The notes below the pieces were generated by a model that was not told the origin of the DNA, did not search any database, and saw only the letters and a list, made by a program, of their open reading frames with translations. Position numbers and translations under genes: made by a program. DNA of 64,000 nt. It comes from Siphonodentalium dalli (taxonomy: Eukaryota > Mollusca > Scaphopoda > Gadilida > Siphonodentaliidae). Below are positions 55,301-61,300 of the stretch, piece by piece. Where the stretch lies: contig CP136061.1 in assembly GCA_032622095.1 (NCBI GenBank), positions 61,007,627 to 61,071,626 on the forward strand, given 5' to 3'. Positions within the stretch are counted from its first letter, which is position 1; each line of letters opens with the position of its first letter.

Positions 55301-58300
55301 TGAACAAAATATGATCTCAGTATTAAGAATCATGCAATTATAAAGGACAATTACATAAGGAAATATACAATGTTTATGGATGGGTTTGTTCCCGAAACAG
55401 TGTGGCACTTTGCTTGGCAAATATGAAGGGCGAATTTGCTATATTTTTCAAGAACACTCTACCCAATTTAAAGACTTCAACGCAATACGAAATTAAGCTA
55501 TATGATCTCTAATTCTCTATATTAACCGAGAGTTTGACGGGAATGTAGTTCTATCAGAGAATACATAATTTGTATGGATGGGTTGTGCATGTGTCGCTTT
55601 ACACAAAGTGGCTGATAAATAAGAAAGACGAATTTGCTGTTTTAGCCCCCCCCCCTACACAATTGAAGTGTTAAAGTTGAACAACTCACGAACTGAAATG
55701 ATTGCTGTAAATATTAACTGAGGATGTGGGCAAAAATAGTAATATCGGGGCGCATACATGGTGTTGATGGATGGGTTGGTTGGATCCCGAAAGCCTTTAG
55801 CACTTTACGAAAATCGGATGGCAAACTCCAAAGGCGAATATTTTTTGTTTTGTGAGACCCCTTTATATGCCCATTTAAACTCTTGAACACACCATGCGCC
55901 GAATATTCATGCTTTTATTATTAAATCACAGTGTGAACGAAAGGTAGTGCTATCAGGGAATATACATGTTGTATGGGTAGTTTGGTTCACAAAATCCTAG
56001 GGTACTTTACAAAAGGCGGCTGGCAAAAACCAAAGCTGAATATTTTCTTTGAGCATCCTACCCCATTTAATATCTTAAACACACTAATGGATGGACATGT
56101 TATTAATATTAACTGGGGTGTGGACAAATGGTATGTAATTCAGGAAATATACCTCTTGATTGCACGATGGGTGGGTTGGCTGGCTTCCCAATGTCTGGGG
56201 CACTTTACAAAAAGTGGCTAGCAAAGAGAACGCGAAATATCACTGTTTTGGGTACCCATAACCCTTCTAAGCTCTTTAGCACACACTGAACCGAATCTAT
56301 ATGCTCTCATGTATTATTTACAATTTGTATGGGTGGTTTTGTTCTCGAAATCCTGGAACACTTTACAAAAGGCGGCTGGCAAATACCAAATGTAATGTGT
56401 TAGGCCACACTACCCCATTTGCAGTCTTGGGACACACAATGAACCGAAAGGATGTGCTCCCATTATTAACTGCGTGTGTAGAGAAATGGACGCTATATAA
56501 AAAGTATAGTATACCAGGGTCTTGAATGTCTGGGTCAACAAAAAATTGTTGATGAAAGAGAAAGGCGAATACTCACTGTTTGGGGGGGGGGGACCCATTA
56601 ACCCATTTAATATCTTGATCAGAGCATGAACTGAAGTTATATTCTCTCACTTAGCTGAGTGTGTGATCGAAAGGTATTGCTGTCATGGAATTATTAATTG
56701 ATATATGGGTGATTTGGTTCCCTCGAAATCCTGGAACACTTTACAAAAAGCGGCTGGCAAACAAGAAGGCGAATTTTCTATGTCTTGAGGACCCCACTAT
56801 CCAACTTGAAGTCTTAACAAAATGATATGCTCTCAATGTTAACTGAAGTTGTGGACAAATGGGATTATTATTTGGCAATATGACTCTGTTATGATGAGAT
56901 GGTTCCCGATAGCCTATGGCACTTTACAACAAATGGTCAGCAAACGAAAGGGCTAAATTTTACTCTCAGGGGACTCCATCCCTATCTGAAGTCTTGAACA
57001 CAACACTAGCTCAAGGCATTAGCTATCCATATTACCCGAGATTGTGGCCGAATGGCAATGGTCTCGCGAGCCCGCCGTTCGCGAGAACACCGTGGCACCT
57101 TACACAAAGCAGATGGCAAACGATGAAGGCGAATTTTAAGGGACCCCTACCCCATGTAAACAATTGAACCTACGACGAACTGAATGGATGTGCCCTCATG
57201 GTCAAACGACGATATGGATAAATGGCTATTATATAAAGAAATACACAATTGTTATACATGGGTTAATACCCGACAGTCAGGGACACTTTACAAAAAGCGA
57301 CTGAAAAATAAATAATGCAATTTTTCAATGTTTGTATTACCCCCTTCCCAATTTGAAGACTAGAACACATCACGGATTGGAACGATATCATCATTGAGTG
57401 CGTGTATGGACAATAGCGAGTTAATTGTACAAGGACGTAAACAATGTAAATAGATGGATTTGGGTTCTGAAAGAATGATCACTCAACGAAAAGTGACTGG
57501 AAAATATGAAAGGCAAAATTTTGAGGACCCCAACTTTATTTGAAGTCTTGGAAGACACCACATGGTGAAATGATATGACCCCAATATTAATATATTGACC
57601 AAAGGTTAGTTTTTATCAGAATATACATATGTGTTGGTTCCCGAAAGTCTGCATCATGTGGCACTCCACAACAAGCGGCTGGAAAATGTTCACTGTTGTA
57701 TGTACCCCTACCCTATTTGAGGTCTTGAACACATCATATACTGAAGGGATTATGAATTCAATATCAACATATATTGTGGTCGAAACTATGCGATATATAA
57801 GTATGTAAGTAAGTAGTTCTATCCGGAGGTAAACAATTTATCTGGGAGGGAGATTGTATGGGGAAAATTTGGATGTAATCCAGTTGGAACTGATTGGATA
57901 CAATGATATACACATAGTTTCGTTAGAGCTGATTGGACGCAATGCTACACAGATAATGTTGTTTTCGTCATTGATACGCCCGTCGCCGTGAGATTGCAGA
58001 CGATATGGAGGTGGTAAATTTCGCGCTCAGCAGGGTTTCAATGCTTTTCACGAAGTTTTAACAAATGGCAGCATTATGGAAATCGCTTTTTTTTCGAGAT
58101 AAATGTCTGAACCCCGTCAACTATTTTAATATTTTCGCGCTGACTGAGTTGCTGTACATAAAAAGAGTATTTCTGATAACATTACATTCAGTATGGCGCA
58201 TAGAAGTTCTGTCTTCGGACCACTGTATTCCAAAAAGTAATGATATGCTTTTTCTATTTGCCGCAATGACAGGGAGGTGACGTTTTAATGTGATTACTCA

Positions 58301-61300
58301 ATTGGCCATAGTTCAAACTACTGCATTTCAATCTTAAACGCGAATGGAGTACTTGTGCATCTATACGTCGGACATGCTGGGTTCTCCAGCTGTCCAATTA
58401 TTGTAATATCTGCATACCATTATTGTTTTTTTTTAGAATAAACTATTGATTGGTTGATTGCTATGCGACACTTATTGTATGTAATAGCAAATAAAATGCG
58501 TTGTTATTGTAATTTGGGGTCTGGAAGCCTGAACACGTCTTTAATCACTTAAGCAATGTCCCCGGGCTCATTTTCAGCAAAAGAATTATGTTGGATCCCA
58601 GTATGATCAATTGGGAAGTTTGGTAAAGTTCTGAACAAAAATATGTAATATTTCGACCAAAAACGTGTTTGGGGGAGGTGTAGCTAAAATCCATTATTTC
58701 GCAAATTGTTCTAAATTTCCGTTAACTTCTTTCTGCATATGCTTTACAAATAACTGCATCACCATAAGAATTAAATATTTGGGCATTATAACAATATCCA
58801 TTTGAATGAAAATGTTCGAAAAATAATATTTTTGTGAAAAAGTGCGATTTTTCAGCAAAAAATAAATATTTTGGCTCCAAATGGCAGGCAAATCTAAATT
58901 AACCAACATTTGTTTTCATATCAGGTAGAAGTATGGTATGATGTATTAATTTTAACCCCAACAATATGGGCAAATATGCTAGGACATAGCCACAGGACTC
59001 GCTTTACCAAAATCGTTAATTTCTGGGAAAAGTCACTGGAGGGTATCGCTCATCGTCGATTTGACAATAGCCACCACATATTCCGTTATTTTTCAATTTC
59101 TGTCAAATTCTTTCTACTTGTGTTGTCCAGATAACTACTGAGCCATATGTTATATAGTTGGTCACGTTGTTTATAACAAAGGTTTTAGTACTTAACATCG
59201 ATGTTAATGCATGCAAAATTAACTGTTATCAATAAAATAATTGTTGTTGTTGTAACTGGGGGTCTGAAAGCCTGAACACATCTGTAATCGATTAAACGGC
59301 ATCTCTGGACAACACTTTCAGTACAATATTCATATTGGGTCCCATTCAGATCAATTCAAAAATGTTTGTAATGACATTATCAAAAATATGTATTTTTTTC
59401 GACCAAAAACGTGTTTGGGGGAGGGGTAGCTAAAATCCAATATCTCGCAAACAGTTCAAAATTGTTGTTAACTTCTTTCTTCATATGCTTGTTAGATAAC
59501 TACTACACCATATGACCTAAATATTTCAATATTATTGCAATATACGTTTGAATGATAATGTTCGAAAAATATAATTTGTTTTAAAAAGAGCGATTTTTCA
59601 ACAAAAAATAAATGTTTCGGCTCCAAATGGCACGAAAATCCAAATTAACCAACACTTCTTGCATATCAGGTACAAATAAGGTATGCTGTAGTCATTTTAA
59701 CACCAACAATGTGGGCAAATAACTTAGGACATAGCCGCAGGGCTCACTTTACCAAAATCGTTAATTTCTGGGAAAAGTCACTGGTGGGTATCGTTCATCG
59801 TCAATTTGAGAATAGCCACCACCAATTCCGTTATTTTTCACTATGATTTTCGTAAAGCGTATATATTTCTCCTTTAAAAAAAGTTAGTTTTAACTTGTTC
59901 TACCGTGGGTAGGGGTATCTCGAAAACTAGAGCTCTTTTTCTATTTGGCCGCTGCACTATACGGGCTTATGGAGATTCAAACCAGCTTCGTTTACCGCGG
60001 CACGATGTCTAAATCACCTTACCCACTGAGGTATACCGGATCACAAGAGAAATGTGCGGGTCATTACACTTACAAATAGTTGAACAGTATGGAGGAACTA
60101 GTTTTGAGCTGTGGAAACAATTTGCGTTTGTGTACTCTAGACCACTCACCGGAGAAAAAATCATGTTTGACACCAACCCCCCACAATGGAGGAGGGAAAA
60201 AATCCAGGCAGGTCTTGTGACATATACATTGGCGATTGTTCCATTAAACCAGCACATTTATGTCAGTTAATTTCATTTCCCCATGATATTATGAACAGTT
60301 TGGTGAGAAGTCTTACACCATGCATGGGCAAAACAAAAAAATATAAAATGATTTTGCAATTTCGGTATAATAAAGTGGTTTATCTTGATCGTGATTTGCG
60401 GTCAGGTGAAGTCTCTCTGTTGACATGCAATTTGCCTTGATTGGGGTGCTAACAAGATAGAGTGCATCCTCTTTGTACGCTCCGAACGTTTTCCCGCGGA
60501 TTTCTTTTCTAAAAATAGCCACTAAAACAGTCGCGCGAATGTGATAAGAAATTCAAAATAAAATTTACATTAAATGTTAGAAGTTTTCCGGACATGCAGA
60601 TGTCCTCATCTCATATCTATTATTTTGTACCCCGCAATCAATACAAATAGTTTGGTCGTTGAAGCATTGGACCTAGAACAAATTGTTAACAAGCTGTTTA
60701 GTCGAGCAGAATCTAGGGAACAACATATGTAAAATCCGTCTTTGGGAAACTTCTCTATTCAAAATGGCGTCCAATATGACTGTTGGTATCAGACATTGGT
60801 GAATTTCTGCAGTAGTTGCACCCATTAATGCCAAATTCGTAATAAATTTAAATATTGACTACAATGCTTAGTCATACACCATATTTGTGGAATGTGTTCC
60901 CCAAAATGGCCACCAAAATGGACAAACTCGAATGAACTTTACATTTTGTTCAAAATTTAATAGCTAGTCCTATAAGAGTGAACAAAAGCCCGAATTGCTC
61001 GAGTATTGTAGAGTATAAGCGAAACTAACTTTTAATCAGAGATGTAAGAATTCTCTCTAATGAATCTCACGAGAGAGCAATCGAAAGCAGGGGCTCGTGC
61101 ATCGGTTAAATCTGAACTTTTGGGTGCCCAGAAACGGAATAATAGCGCAGTTTTATATGTACTTTTTTATTCTGAATCGTGTGATTATATTTGTAATTAA
61201 ACAGTTAAATTCGATTTAATGGGGACGTTTGATTGTGATCTTTTTCTAGGAGCAGAAATATATGTAGTCAGAGAAGTCTCACGAATGTGACCAATCATCA

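Noticed and set aside
60009-60522. Overlapping frames on both strands
   Set aside because: No domain, splice or repeat evidence for any of them. Lengths of 69-84 codons are expected by chance when alternative start codons are allowed.
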